A stretch of DNA of 64,000 nt. It comes from Pseudomonas endophytica. Lineage in GTDB: Bacteria; Pseudomonadota; Gammaproteobacteria; Pseudomonadales; Pseudomonadaceae. The stretch is taken from positions 124,001-188,000 of the forward strand of contig NZ_LLWH01000001.1 in assembly GCF_001411475.1 (NCBI RefSeq). The letters run 5' to 3'. Positions 28,421-39,262 of the stretch are shown here, in pieces. The notes below the pieces were generated by a model. The model had not been told where the DNA came from and did not search any database. It worked only from the letters and a program-made list of their open reading frames with translations. The first letter of the stretch is position 1, and each line of letters opens with the position of its first letter. The position numbers were made by a program, and so were the translations under genes.

Positions 28421-29272
28421 ATGACGACTGCAACGCAGCACCCCACGCTTTCAGGTCAGTGTCTGGCCGAATTTCTCGGCACAGCGCTCTTAATATTCTT
28501 TGGCACCGGTTGTGTTGCGGCTCTCAAGGTCGCGGGCGCCAGCTTTGGCTTATGGGAAATCAGCATCATCTGGGGCATCGGTGTCAGCATGGCGATCTAC
28601 CTGACAGCAGGCGTATCCGGCGCCCATCTGAATCCGGCAGTTAGCATTGCGCTGTGCTTATTTACCGATTTTGATAAGCGCAAACTGCCGTTTTACATCC
28701 TTGCTCAAGTGGCCGGCGCCTTTTGTGCGGCAGCGTTGGTTTACACCCTTTACAGCAATTTGTTCTTCGATTACGAACAAGCCCATAACATGGTGCGCGG
28801 CAGCCAAGACAGTCTCGAATTAGCCTCGGTATTCTCAACCTATCCGCACCCGGCGCTCTCGACCCTGCAAGCCTTCCTCGTCGAAATGGTGATTACCGCT
28901 ATTCTTATGGGCGTGATCATGGCCCTGACTGACGATAAAAATGGCTTGCCTCGTGGCCCGCTCGCGCCCCTGCTGATCGGCTTACTGATTGCGGTTATCG
29001 GCAGTTCGATGGGCCCGCTGACAGGGTTTGCGATGAATCCTGCTCGTGATTTCGGACCTAAGCTGATGACTTTTTTTGCAGGCTGGGGTGAAATTTCGTT
29101 CACAGGCGCCCGGGATATTCCTTACTTCCTGATTCCTATTTTTGCTCCGATTGTGGGCGCATGTCTCGGCGCAGGCATTTATCGCGGGCTGATTGCCCGC
29201 CATTTGCCGAAAGAAGAGTTCGTGCCGACAGACGCTCCAGCAGTCGCCGAGGTTAAAACCCAGGCGTCCTGA
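28421..29272 (+). CDS. glpF: Glycerol uptake facilitator
   Basis: A 283-residue aquaglyceroporin. Six helices and the two half-helix pore motifs are visible: HLNPAVSIA (first NPA) and FAMNPARDFGP (second, NPAR). The Asp in NPARDFGP is characteristic of glycerol-conducting members. It opens the glp cluster with glpK 88 bp downstream. The last 25 residues are a polar tail (EEFVPTDAPAVAEVKTQAS). Confidence 0.96.
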   Translation: MTTATQHPTLSGQCLAEFLGTALLIFFGTGCVAALKVAGASFGLWEISIIWGIGVSMAIYLTAGVSGAHLNPAVSIALCLFTDFDKRKLPFYILAQVAGAFCAAALVYTLYSNLFFDYEQAHNMVRGSQDSLELASVFSTYPHPALSTLQAFLVEMVITAILMGVIMALTDDKNGLPRGPLAPLLIGLLIAVIGSSMGPLTGFAMNPARDFGPKLMTFFAGWGEISFTGARDIPYFLIPIFAPIVGACLGAGIYRGLIARHLPKEEFVPTDAPAVAEVKTQAS

Positions 29273-29330
29273 TATCGACTTATGAAACGGGGCGCTTGAG
29301 ACTACTGCCCGTGACCTTCTCGCGCCCTGA

Positions 29331-30866
<1,536 letters not shown>

Positions 30867-30900
30867 GTTTTCAGGCTAACACTGCTTGCAAAAGACCCAG

Positions 30901-30919
30901 CGGGCGCCCTTCGCGCCCG
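30901..30919 (+). terminator. Hairpin after glpK
   Basis: CGGGCGC (30901-30907) pairs with GCGCCCG (30913-30919), loop of 5. Only a short T-poor tail follows, so termination may be partial before glpR. Confidence 0.5.
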
Positions 30920-31014
30920 TTGTACATCCGTATTCATGGTACCTGCGTGTAGCAGGCTAGGCCCTTCCTGCGGCATGATGAGCGAATTTTGCTTCGCCGC
31001 CCAAAGGAAATCCC

Positions 31015-31770
31015 ATGAACCTGCCTCCACGCCAACAGCAGATCCTCGAACTCGTTCGCGAGCGCGGCTATGTCAGCATCGAGGAAATGGCTCAAGTGTT
31101 CGTCGTAACACCACAGACCATTCGTCGCGATATTAACCAGTTGGCAGAAGCCGATTTGTTACGTCGCTATCACGGGGGCGCGGCCTACGACTCTAGCGTT
31201 GAAAACACGGCCTACGCCATGCGCGCAGACCAAATGCGCGACGAAAAACGCCGTATTGGCGAAGCCATCGCCGCTCAGATTCCAGACAACGCCTCGATCT
31301 TCATCAATATCGGCACCACAACCGAGTCGATTGCACGCGCGCTGCTTAATCATAATCACCTAAAAGTCATTACTAACAACCTGCATGTCGCCTCAATCCT
31401 CAGTGCCAAAGATGACTTTGAAGTTCTAATCGCCGGCGGTAATGTGCGCCGCGACGGCGGCATTGTCGGTCAGGCCAGCGTCGACTTTATCAACCAGTTC
31501 AAGTTCGATTTCGCACTAATCGGCATTAGTGGTATTGATTCAGACGGTAGCTTGCTGGACTTCGACTATCAAGAGGTAAGGGTTTCTCAGGCGATTATCG
31601 CCAATGCCCGGCAAGTAATTCTGGCGGCGGACTCAAGCAAATTCGGCCGTAACGCCATGGTACGACTAGGTCCGATCAGCTTGATTGATTGCTTGATCAC
31701 CGACCAACCACCAGTCCCGGAACTGGCGCAGTTGCTGGCACTGAACAAGATTCGTCTGGAAGTGGTTTAA
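31015..31770 (+). CDS. glpR: Glycerol-3-phosphate regulon repressor (DeoR family)
   Basis: A 251-residue regulator. The N-terminal DeoR helix-turn-helix is visible as [20 protein letters not shown] and [15 protein letters not shown], followed by the phosphosugar-binding domain ([49 protein letters not shown]). It should repress glpF/glpK and glpD and be released by glycerol 3-phosphate. ATG 31015 has AAAGGA nearby. Candidate operators lie upstream of glpD and glpF. Confidence 0.95.
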   Translation: MNLPPRQQQILELVRERGYVSIEEMAQVFVVTPQTIRRDINQLAEADLLRRYHGGAAYDSSVENTAYAMRADQMRDEKRRIGEAIAAQIPDNASIFINIGTTTESIARALLNHNHLKVITNNLHVASILSAKDDFEVLIAGGNVRRDGGIVGQASVDFINQFKFDFALIGISGIDSDGSLLDFDYQEVRVSQAIIANARQVILAADSSKFGRNAMVRLGPISLIDCLITDQPPVPELAQLLALNKIRLEVV

Positions 31771-31788
31771 ATCCGCTCCACTCCCCCA

Positions 31789-31869
31789 CTGTAGGAGCTG
31801 TCGAAGGCTGCGATCTTTTAATGACTAGGTCAAAAGATCGCAGCTTTCGTGCCTCAGCAGCTCCTACAG
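31789..31869. repeat. Dispersed palindromic repeat, copy 3
   Basis: Bounded by CTGTAGGAGCTG and CAGCTCCTACAG (perfect 12-bp ends), with CTGCGATCTTTT ... AAAAGATCGCAG inside. It lies directly after glpR and could end its transcript. Confidence 0.88.
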
Positions 31870-31970
31870 CGCCCTGCGCAACGCTAAATGTTCGAAAATC
31901 TTCCTTTAGGCTGTCTTCAATGAGTTTTTTCAATCGAATGGCACTGGATGTGGGCGTCTTTATCCGCTAA

Positions 31971-32013
31971 CATTTTCGAAAATGAACATTAATGTTCGAA
32001 TTCAAATATTCGT
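31971..32013 (+). promoter_or_regulatory. Putative GlpR operators upstream of glpD
   Basis: Two perfect 14-bp palindromes are fused at one base: CATTTTCGAAAATG (31971-31984) and GAACATTAATGTTC (31984-31997), followed by TTCGAA and ATATTCG half-sites. The cluster lies 21-63 bp before the glpD ATG and resembles the ATGTTCG/CGAACAT elements of GlpR operators. Confidence 0.6.
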
Positions 32014-32033
32014 AAAGAACGCGAGGCCCCAAC

Positions 32034-33572
32034 ATGCCCTTGACCACCTTGCCTGCCACGCCTCTTGCTGAGGTCTATGACGTTGCCGTGATTGGCGGCG
32101 GGATCAATGGTGTCGGGATCGCAGCTGACGCGTCAGGTCGCGGCCTCTCAGTATTCCTATGTGAAAAAGACGACTTGGCCAGTCATACCTCGTCTGCCAG
32201 TAGCAAGCTGATTCACGGTGGCTTGCGCTACCTTGAGCATTACGAGTTTCGCTTAGTCCGTGAAGCGCTAGCTGAACGTGAAGTGCTGCTGGCCAAAGCC
32301 CCGCACATCGTTAAACCCATGCGTTTTGTATTGCCTCATCGCCCGCACCTACGCCCAGCTTGGATGATTCGTGCAGGCCTGTTTTTGTACGACCACCTGG
32401 GCAAGCGCGAAAAGCTCGCCGGCTCGGTCAGCCTTAAGTTCGGCCCACAGAGCCCGTTGAAGCCTGAGATCACTAAAGGCTTTGAATACTCCGACTGCTG
32501 GGTGGATGACGCTCGACTTGTAGTACTCAACGCAATGGCGGCCAGGGAAAATGGGGCGCATATCCATACCCAAACCCGCTGTGTGGGTGCGCAACGCAGT
32601 AAAGGTCTGTGGGATTTGACCTTCGAGCGTGCTGACGGCAGTCTATTTTCGATTCGCGCCAAAGCCCTTGTGAACGCAGCAGGCCCTTGGGTTGCCAAGT
32701 TTATAAAAGATGACCTAAAACTGGACTCGCCTTACGGTATTCGCCTGATACAAGGCAGCCACCTGATCGTGCCAAAGCTGTATGACGCGCCGAATGCCTT
32801 CATTTTGCAGAATGAAGACCAGCGGATCGTATTCACGATTCCTTACCTAGATCAATTCACCATCATCGGCACCACTGACCGCGAGTACACAGGCGACCCG
32901 GCCAACGTCAGCATCACCGAACAAGAAACCGACTACTTGTTGAATGTCGTCAATGCGCACTTCAAAAAGCAGCTGAACCGCGACGATATTCTGCGCACTT
33001 ACTCGGGTGTGCGCCCGCTGTGCAACGACGAGTCGGACAACCCGTCTGCCGTGACCCGCGATTACACCCTTGCGTTATCAGGCGCCCCAAGCGAAGCGCC
33101 GCTGTTGTCAGTATTCGGCGGTAAGTTGACCACTTACCGTAAATTGGCTGAATCCGCCATGGCTCAGCTGACGCCATACTTCACTCAGATCAAACCGAGT
33201 TGGACAGCTAAAGCAACCTTACCGGGTGGTGAAGACATGACCACACCTCAAGCCCTGAGCGCTGCCTTGGTCAGCAAACATAACTGGCTAGAAGCCGCTA
33301 TTGCCAAGCGCTGGGCGATTACCTACGGCAGCCGTTCTTGGCACTTACTCGAAGGCGTACACAGCCTGAGCGATATGGGCGAGCATATTGGCAGTGGCCT
33401 TTACAGCCGCGAAGTGGATTACCTGTGCAATCAAGAGTGGGCGCTGGATGCGCAAGACATCCTGTGGCGTCGGACCAAGCTCGGGTTATTTACCAGCGCA
33501 AGTGAACAAGAGCATTTGGTGCGCTACATGGCCAGCCTGAATCTCAAACCGCGCAAGGTTCAAGCGGCATAA
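32034..33572 (+). CDS. glpD: Aerobic glycerol-3-phosphate dehydrogenase
   Basis: A 512-residue FAD-dependent peripheral membrane enzyme that oxidises glycerol 3-phosphate to dihydroxyacetone phosphate and passes electrons to quinone. The FAD-binding dinucleotide fold is VAVIGGGINGVGIAADASG (about residues 18-36). Other family motifs are SSKLIHGGLRYLEHYEF, QGSHLIVPK, TIIGTTDREYTGDP and FGGKLTTYRKLAE. ATG 32034 has GAGG seven bases before. Unlike P. aeruginosa, the next gene in the same direction is not glpM but the aat operon. Confidence 0.97.
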   Translation: MPLTTLPATPLAEVYDVAVIGGGINGVGIAADASGRGLSVFLCEKDDLASHTSSASSKLIHGGLRYLEHYEFRLVREALAEREVLLAKAPHIVKPMRFVLPHRPHLRPAWMIRAGLFLYDHLGKREKLAGSVSLKFGPQSPLKPEITKGFEYSDCWVDDARLVVLNAMAARENGAHIHTQTRCVGAQRSKGLWDLTFERADGSLFSIRAKALVNAAGPWVAKFIKDDLKLDSPYGIRLIQGSHLIVPKLYDAPNAFILQNEDQRIVFTIPYLDQFTIIGTTDREYTGDPANVSITEQETDYLLNVVNAHFKKQLNRDDILRTYSGVRPLCNDESDNPSAVTRDYTLALSGAPSEAPLLSVFGGKLTTYRKLAESAMAQLTPYFTQIKPSWTAKATLPGGEDMTTPQALSAALVSKHNWLEAAIAKRWAITYGSRSWHLLEGVHSLSDMGEHIGSGLYSREVDYLCNQEWALDAQDILWRRTKLGLFTSASEQEHLVRYMASLNLKPRKVQAA

Positions 33573-33599
33573 CCCTAAGCTGCACAGTTGAATGTGCCT

Positions 33600-33665
33600 T
33601 GTGAAGCGAGCCTGTTTCACGGTCTTTTAAACACTAAAAGATCGTGAGCAAGTTCGCTCCTACAG
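33600..33665. repeat. Dispersed palindromic repeat, copy 4 (diverged)
   Basis: TGTGAAGCGAGCCTG ... AAGTTCGCTCCTACAG with GGTCTTTTAAAC / CTAAAAGATCG in the centre. The left arm is diverged, the right arm is canonical. It follows glpD by about 25 bp. Confidence 0.7.
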
Positions 33666-33698
33666 ATTTTTAGGAGACGAAATACACACCCTTCCTCA

Positions 33699-33743
33699 TT
33701 CGGTTTTCCGAACGCGCTTACTAAACCCATTCGGTTTTCCGGG
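33699..33743 (+). promoter_or_regulatory. Two AauR binding sites upstream of aatJ
   Basis: TTCGGTTTTCCGAA (33699-33712) is a perfect match to TTCGG-N4-CCGAA, the inverted repeat I recall for AauR of P. putida; TTCGGTTTTCCGGG (33730-33743) matches except for the last two bases. The sites are 31 bp apart, three helical turns, and lie 75-120 bp upstream of the sigma-54 promoter, the usual enhancer position. Confidence 0.85.
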
Positions 33744-33819
33744 GATCCAGCTTGCTACTCCCCGCCCTTTGAAATTTAAAAATCAAATAAATCAGATACT
33801 TAGCAATAATTACGATCTC

Positions 33820-33835
33820 TGGCATGACTCATGCT
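33820..33835 (+). promoter_or_regulatory. Sigma-54 promoter of the aatJQMP operon
   Basis: TGGCATGACTCATGCT has GG and GC exactly 12 bp apart, the -24/-12 spacing (consensus TGGCAC-N5-TTGC). It precedes the aatJ start by about 110 bp and the AauR sites lie upstream. In the whole gap 33573-33946 no further gene is visible. Confidence 0.85.
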
Positions 33836-33946
33836 CTACACTCAGGGCCGAATGCTAAACCAACGCTAAGGCTGTTTAGCTTTTCGAAGTACATAAAGGG
33901 CTCATAAACGGGCTCAAATAAAAAAAACAATGTCGAGGAAAAGTCG

Positions 33947-34867
33947 ATGCGCATCGTTCCGCAACTTTTGAGTGCAGCTATCGCTGCAGCTCTGATTAGC
34001 ACTCCAGTTTTTGCCGCAGAACTAACCGGCACACTGAAGAAAATCAAAGAATCCGGCACCATCACCCTTGGGCATCGTGACTCCTCCATCCCGTTTTCTT
34101 ACATCGCTGATGCTTCCGGCAAGCCGGTTGGCTACTCTCACGATGTGCAACTGGCAATCGTTGAGGGGCTGAAAAAGCAACTCGATATGCCTGACCTCAA
34201 GGTTAAGTACAACCTGGTCACCTCCCAAACCCGCATACCGCTGGTTCAAAACGGCACCGTTGACGTTGAGTGTGGTTCCACCACCAATAACGCTGAACGC
34301 GGCCAGCAAGTTGACTTCTCGGTCGGCATTTTCGAAGTCGGGACGCGTCTGCTCTCTAAAAAGGACTCGGCCTTCAAAGACTTCGATGACCTCAAAGGTA
34401 AAAACGTCGTTACCACTGCGGGCACAACCTCCGAGCGCATCCTCAAGTCCATGAATGCCGACAAGCAGATGGGCATGAACGTGATCTCGGCAAAAGACCA
34501 CGGCGAAGCGTTCAATATGCTGGAGTCGGGCCGCGCAGTGGCCTTCATGATGGACGACGCCTTGCTGGCCGGGGAAATGGCCAAGGCCAAGCAACCGGCT
34601 ATTTGGGCCGTGACCGGCACACCACAGTCTTTCGAGATCTATGGCTGCATGATGCGCAAAGGCGATCCAGACTTCAAAAAAGCCGTGGATGACGCCATCG
34701 TTGCTTACTACAAGTCCGGCGACGTTAATAAGTCGTACACCAAATGGTTCGAGTCCCCAATCCCACCTAAAGGTTTGAATCTCCAATTCCCGATGAGCGA
34801 TAAGCTAAAAGCGCTGATTGAGAACCCGAATGACAAGCCTGCTGCTGAAGAGAAACCAGCAGCCTGA
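33947..34867 (+). CDS. aatJ: Glutamate/aspartate ABC transporter periplasmic binding protein
   Basis: A 306-residue binding protein with Sec signal peptide (LLSAAIAAALISTPVFAAE, cleavage near residue 23). The mature part begins TGTLKKIKESGTITLGHRDSSIPFSY and has GYSHDVQLAIVEGL, NGTVDVECGSTTNN and SYTKWFESPIPPKGLNL, all typical of the GltI/AatJ acidic amino acid branch. The permeases, ATPase and the AauS/AauR regulators follow, and AauR sites precede it, so this is the acidic amino acid uptake system. An Ala/Glu/Pro-rich tail ends the protein. Confidence 0.95.
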   Translation: MRIVPQLLSAAIAAALISTPVFAAELTGTLKKIKESGTITLGHRDSSIPFSYIADASGKPVGYSHDVQLAIVEGLKKQLDMPDLKVKYNLVTSQTRIPLVQNGTVDVECGSTTNNAERGQQVDFSVGIFEVGTRLLSKKDSAFKDFDDLKGKNVVTTAGTTSERILKSMNADKQMGMNVISAKDHGEAFNMLESGRAVAFMMDDALLAGEMAKAKQPAIWAVTGTPQSFEIYGCMMRKGDPDFKKAVDDAIVAYYKSGDVNKSYTKWFESPIPPKGLNLQFPMSDKLKALIENPNDKPAAEEKPAA

Positions 34868-34884
34868 TTGCTGACGACCAAGCC

Positions 34885-34912
34885 GTATGAGTGTGCATCC
34901 GCACGCTCATAC
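34885..34912 (+). terminator. Attenuator-like hairpin between aatJ and aatQ
   Basis: GTATGAGTGTGC (34885-34896) pairs with GCACGCTCATAC (34901-34912) over 12 bp with one G-U pair and a 4-base loop. The tail (GCTTTGCTGAT) is only weakly T-rich. It lies in the 201-bp gap before aatQ and may reduce read-through or protect the 3' end of the aatJ message. Confidence 0.55.
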
Positions 34913-35068
34913 GCTTTGCTGATCTGTTGTACTGGCTTCTTATTACATTAGTGAACACTCGAACCGTTGGTTATCGAGCGGTTTGCGTGTGCCCGACAGC
35001 ACTGTTGGGGTGAACGGATTCCTTGAAGCACGTGCTTGTCTATAGACCCATCTGAGGGGTGACCCTGA

Positions 35069-35815
35069 ATGAATTACAACTGGGACTGGAGCGTATTCTT
35101 CAAGTCCACCGGCGTAGGCAGCGAGACGTATCTCGACTGGTTTATTACCGGATTGGGCTGGACCATCGCGATCGCTGTTGTCGCTTGGATTGTCGCGCTG
35201 CTATTGGGTTCGCTGTTGGGCGTGATGCGCACCTTGCCGAACCGTTTTATTGCGGGCATTGCCACGGTCTACGTGGAAATTTTCCGAAACGTACCCCTGC
35301 TGGTACAGCTGTTCATGTGGTACTTCCTGGTACCCGATCTGCTGCCGCAAAACATTCAGGATTGGTACAAGCAAGACCTCAACCCGACCACCTCGGCATA
35401 CCTGAGCGTTGTTGTGTGTCTTGGCCTGTTTACGGCCGCACGAGTCTGCGAGCAAGTGCGTACCGGTATCGAAGCATTGCCACGCGGCCAAGAATCAGCG
35501 GCCCGTGCCATGGGCTTTAGCCTGTCGCAAATCTATTGGAACGTACTGCTGCCCCAGGCTTACCGCATCATCATTCCGCCACTCACCTCTGAGTTCCTCA
35601 ACGTCTTCAAGAACTCCTCCGTGGCGTCGCTGATCGGTTTGATGGAGCTGTTGGCGCAAACCAAACAAACGGCGGAGTTCTCTGCCAACCTGTTTGAAGC
35701 GTTCACCTTGGCCACGCTGATTTACTTCACTCTGAACATGAGCCTGATGTTGCTGATGCGTCTGATCGAGAAGAAGGTCGCCGTACCCGGCCTGATGTCT
35801 CTGGGGGGCAAATAA
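35069..35815 (+). CDS. aatQ: Glutamate/aspartate ABC transporter permease
   Basis: A 248-residue inner-membrane permease of the GltJ/AatQ type. It begins with the acidic amino acid family pattern YNWDWSVFFKSTGVGSETYLDWF, then ETFRNVPLL-like VEIFRNVPLLVQLFMWYF, and an EAA loop GIEALPRGQESAARAMGFS. About five transmembrane segments are evident. The start ATG is preceded by GAGGGGTGACCCTGA. It overlaps aatM by one base (TAATG). Confidence 0.93.
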   Translation: MNYNWDWSVFFKSTGVGSETYLDWFITGLGWTIAIAVVAWIVALLLGSLLGVMRTLPNRFIAGIATVYVEIFRNVPLLVQLFMWYFLVPDLLPQNIQDWYKQDLNPTTSAYLSVVVCLGLFTAARVCEQVRTGIEALPRGQESAARAMGFSLSQIYWNVLLPQAYRIIIPPLTSEFLNVFKNSSVASLIGLMELLAQTKQTAEFSANLFEAFTLATLIYFTLNMSLMLLMRLIEKKVAVPGLMSLGGK

Positions 35816-36489
35816 TGAACTTCTTCGATTTCAGCGGTATTGTTCCTGCCCTGCCGGGCCTATGGAACGGCATGATCATGACCTTGAAGCTGATGGCCCT
35901 CGGGGTCGTCGGTGGCGTGGCACTCGGCACTGTTCTGGCCTTGATGCGCTTGTCGTCCAGCAAGTTGTTGGCCAATTTGGCCGGCGCTTACGTGAACTAC
36001 TTCCGCTCGATCCCGCTGCTGCTGGTGATCACTTGGTTCTACCTGGCCGTACCGTTTGTGTTGCGCTGGATCACCGGCAGAGACATGCCCATCGGTGCTT
36101 TTGAATCTTGCATGGTGGCCTTCGTGATGTTCGAAGCAGCCTACTTCTGCGAGATCGTGCGCGCCGGTGTGCAGTCGATTGCTAAAGGCCAGATGAGCGC
36201 TGCCAAAGCATTGGGGATGAGTTACGGCCAAGCCATGCGCTTGATCATCCTGCCCCAAGCGTTTCGCAAAATGACGCCGTTGCTGCTGCAACAAAGCATT
36301 ATTTTGTTCCAGGACACCTCACTGGTTTACACCGTTGGCCTGGTTGACTTCCTCAATGCTTCGCGCTCCAGTGGCGATATCATCGGCCGCTCCAATGAAT
36401 TCCTGATTTTCGCCGGTCTGGTGTATTTCATCATCAGCTTTTCCGCCTCGCTGCTGGTCAAGCGTCTGCAAAAAAGGTTTGCCGTATGA
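35815..36489 (+). CDS. aatM: Glutamate/aspartate ABC transporter permease
   Basis: A 224-residue partner permease of the GltK/AatM type. Features are [20 protein letters not shown] at the start, [20 protein letters not shown], and the EAA loop [19 protein letters not shown]. Length and five hydrophobic segments fit. It begins within the aatQ stop and its end overlaps aatP by 4 bp, so the three genes are translationally coupled. Confidence 0.93.
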   Translation: MNFFDFSGIVPALPGLWNGMIMTLKLMALGVVGGVALGTVLALMRLSSSKLLANLAGAYVNYFRSIPLLLVITWFYLAVPFVLRWITGRDMPIGAFESCMVAFVMFEAAYFCEIVRAGVQSIAKGQMSAAKALGMSYGQAMRLIILPQAFRKMTPLLLQQSIILFQDTSLVYTVGLVDFLNASRSSGDIIGRSNEFLIFAGLVYFIISFSASLLVKRLQKRFAV

Positions 36490-37220
36490 TCTCGATCAAG
36501 AACATCAACAAGTGGTACGGGGACTTCCAGGTACTGACCGATTGCAGTACTGAAGTCAAAAAAGGCGAAGTGGTTGTAGTCTGCGGCCCATCGGGCTCGG
36601 GTAAATCGACCCTAATCAAGTGCGTTAACGCCCTTGAGCCGTTCCAGAAAGGCGACATTGTGGTTGACGGTACGTCGATTGCCGACCCGAAAACCAACCT
36701 GCCAAAACTGCGTTCGCGAGTTGGCATGGTGTTCCAGCATTTCGAACTGTTTCCGCACATGACCATCACCGAAAACCTTACGATCGCGCAGGTTAAGGTA
36801 CTGGGTCGCAGCAAGGAAGAAGCCACGAAAAAGGGCCTAGAACTGCTGGAGCGCGTCGGTTTGTCGGCCCACGCCCATAAACACCCTGGTCAGTTGTCTG
36901 GCGGTCAGCAACAACGTGTAGCAATCGCCCGAGCATTGGCTATGGACCCGATTGTGATGTTGTTTGACGAACCCACTTCGGCACTCGACCCGGAAATGGT
37001 TAACGAAGTACTCGACGTGATGGTGCAACTGGCCCAAGAAGGCATGACCATGATGTGCGTCACCCACGAAATGGGGTTTGCACGCAAGGTTGCCAACCGG
37101 GTGATCTTCATGGACCAAGGCAAGATCGTCGAAGATTGTGAGAAAGAAGAGTTCTTCGGTGACGTTTCTGCCCGTTCCGAGCGTGCCCAGCACTTCCTCG
37201 CAAAAATCCTGCAGCACTAA
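36486..37220 (+). CDS. aatP: Glutamate/aspartate ABC transporter ATP-binding protein
   Basis: A 244-residue ATPase with Walker [10 protein letters not shown] (about residues 35-43), Q-loop [12 protein letters not shown], signature LSGGQQQR, Walker [15 protein letters not shown] and the switch His in CVTHEMGFA. It is the standard short amino acid type. It completes the operon and is followed by a dispersed repeat before aauS. Confidence 0.95.
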   Translation: MISIKNINKWYGDFQVLTDCSTEVKKGEVVVVCGPSGSGKSTLIKCVNALEPFQKGDIVVDGTSIADPKTNLPKLRSRVGMVFQHFELFPHMTITENLTIAQVKVLGRSKEEATKKGLELLERVGLSAHAHKHPGQLSGGQQQRVAIARALAMDPIVMLFDEPTSALDPEMVNEVLDVMVQLAQEGMTMMCVTHEMGFARKVANRVIFMDQGKIVEDCEKEEFFGDVSARSERAQHFLAKILQH

Positions 37221-37234
37221 GCAACACCACTCCT

Positions 37235-37303
37235 TGCAGGAGTGAGCGTGTCTCGCGATCTTTTGATCTTCTAAAAGATCGCGAGATAAGCTCGCACCTA
37301 CAG
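37235..37303. repeat. Dispersed palindromic repeat, copy 5
   Basis: TGCAGGAGTGAGCGTGTCTCGCGATCTTTTGATC with its inverted counterpart ending GATAAGCTCGCACCTACAG. The central CTCGCGATCTTTT/AAAAGATCGCGAG pairing is perfect. It follows the aatP stop by 15 bp. Confidence 0.85.
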
Positions 37304-37357
37304 GTGATATCAGTTAATCGGCTGCCATCGCGCAGTGGTTGACCCAAGGCATCTGTG

Positions 37358-39262
37358 ATGAAATGCGACCCCAACCTTTATCGCGGTGCCCCGCCCTCTC
37401 TTGCCGTGAAACCACGTCTGCTTCGACATCTACTGTTGCCGCCGCTGATTATCTTGCTGATGATCGGTCTGGGTTATGCGGGTTATCGCATCAGTGAGCA
37501 CTTTAGTGTTGTTACCCTCAGCGAAAGCGGTGAGCGCCAGCTTGAGCTGCACGCACGCACGGTCGAAAGCGAACTCAGCAAATACACCTACCTGCCCAGC
37601 TTGCTAGAGCTGGAGTCCAGTGTTTCCCAGTTATTGGCTGATCCGACTGTGCAAAATCGGGTCACCGTCAATCAATACCTCGAAGGTCTTAACCGCCGCA
37701 GCCGCAGCCGGGCGATCTACGTCCTCGACACAACAGGCCGAGTCGTGGCCACCAGCAACTGGCGCGATAGCGACAGCTATCTGGGCGAAGACTTGTCCTT
37801 TAGGGCTTACTTTAAGGACGCGGTGCGCGGGCAGCCCGGACGCTTTTATGGGATCGGCAGCACCACCGGCGAGCCAGGCTACTACTTAGCCCACGGTCTT
37901 GAAGAGCAAGGCAAAATTATTGGCGTGGCAGTGATCAAAGTACGCCTTGAAGCCCTTGAAGAACGTTGGCAGCGCGCCCGCCTCGAAGCGTATGTGAGTG
38001 ATGAAAACGGCATCATCATTCTGTCCAGTGATCCGAGTCGGCGGCTCAAGTCAGTACGCCCGCTGACCGCTGACGTTAAAGAACAATTGGCGCGCAGCCT
38101 GCAGTATTACTGGTGGCCACTCGTAGAACTGCAACCCCTTGAGCGCGAGCGGCTGGGTGAAGGGGTCGAGAAAGTGACCTTTACCGCCAGCAACGAGATC
38201 ATGACCGACGACAAAGAGGTCAGTTATCTGGCCCAGACCCGTAAGCTTAACGACACGCCATGGGACATCACTCTACTCACGCCCCTGCAAGATTTACGTC
38301 GTGCAGCGGCCAACCAAGGCATGTTGGTAGCTGGCGCGTTTGCTCTGTTGGCTTTTCTGCTGATCGCTTGGAACGAACGGCGCAAAGTCATCGCCACCCG
38401 ATTGGCGGCCCGCGAAGCGCTCCAAGAAGCCAACAGCCAGCTGGAACGCAAAATTACCGAGCGTACGGCTCACTTGCGCGCCAGCAACGAACGTTTAAAG
38501 GGGCAAATTCGCGAACGCCGTCAAGCTGAAGAAACCCTACGCCGCGCCCAAGACGAACTGGTGCAGGCCGGAAAACTGGCTGCTATCGGTCAAATGTCCA
38601 CCAGCATTGCCCATGAGCTGAACCAGCCTCTGGCAGCACTGCGCACACTGTCTGGCAATACCGTGCGCTTTCTGGAGCGCGGAGACCTGACAGTCGCTAC
38701 CAACAACCTCAGCACCATTAATAATTTGGTCGACCGCATGGGCCGAATTACCGCCAATCTGCGCTCGTTTGCACGGCGTGGTGAAGATCTTGGCCAAGCC
38801 AATTTGAACAAAGCCGTCGACACCGTGTTGCAGTTACTTGCCAGTCGTCTCGAAGCCTCGGGTGTTGAACTGCACCGAGATTTCATTGATGTCGCGCTCA
38901 AGATAGATCAAACCCGACTCGAGCAAATCCTGCTCAATTTGATCGGTAACGCTCTGGATGCCCTGCAAGACCAGCCTACTGCCCCACAACTGTGGCTTGA
39001 GGGTGCACACAGTGAGGATAAATACCGGATCTGTGTGCGCGATAACGGCCCCGGCATAGCCCCTGAAAACCGCAAGCATCTGTTTGAACCTTTTTTCACC
39101 ACCAAGCCCGGCGAACAGGGTCTTGGCCTTGGTTTGACCCTGTCTGCCAGCCTTGCGGCGGCAGCGGGCGGCAACCTCGGCGTCGAGTTCCCGCAAACCG
39201 GTGGTGTTGCATTTGTCCTCCTTTTACCGCTGGTGTTACCCGCTAAGGCCGAGCCGATATGA
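37358..39262 (+). CDS. aauS: Sensor histidine kinase AauS for acidic amino acids
   Basis: A 634-residue DctB-type membrane kinase. A first membrane helix lies at about residues 25-43, then a double-Cache-like periplasmic domain to about residue 320, a second helix (MLVAGAFALLAFLLIAW) near 325-340, a coiled coil, and the kinase core. The phospho-acceptor is His419 in SIAHELNQPLAAL; the N, G1 and G2 boxes are NLIGNALDALQ, VRDNGPGIAP and GLGLGLTLS. It should sense glutamate/aspartate and phosphorylate AauR. A GTG at 37355 is also possible. It overlaps aauR by 4 bp. Confidence 0.93.
   Translation: MKCDPNLYRGAPPSLAVKPRLLRHLLLPPLIILLMIGLGYAGYRISEHFSVVTLSESGERQLELHARTVESELSKYTYLPSLLELESSVSQLLADPTVQNRVTVNQYLEGLNRRSRSRAIYVLDTTGRVVATSNWRDSDSYLGEDLSFRAYFKDAVRGQPGRFYGIGSTTGEPGYYLAHGLEEQGKIIGVAVIKVRLEALEERWQRARLEAYVSDENGIIILSSDPSRRLKSVRPLTADVKEQLARSLQYYWWPLVELQPLERERLGEGVEKVTFTASNEIMTDDKEVSYLAQTRKLNDTPWDITLLTPLQDLRRAAANQGMLVAGAFALLAFLLIAWNERRKVIATRLAAREALQEANSQLERKITERTAHLRASNERLKGQIRERRQAEETLRRAQDELVQAGKLAAIGQMSTSIAHELNQPLAALRTLSGNTVRFLERGDLTVATNNLSTINNLVDRMGRITANLRSFARRGEDLGQANLNKAVDTVLQLLASRLEASGVELHRDFIDVALKIDQTRLEQILLNLIGNALDALQDQPTAPQLWLEGAHSEDKYRICVRDNGPGIAPENRKHLFEPFFTTKPGEQGLGLGLTLSASLAAAAGGNLGVEFPQTGGVAFVLLLPLVLPAKAEPI

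Noticed and set aside
34022-34786. 254-codon minus-strand frame across aatJ
   Set aside because: Antisense shadow of a clear periplasmic binding protein gene.
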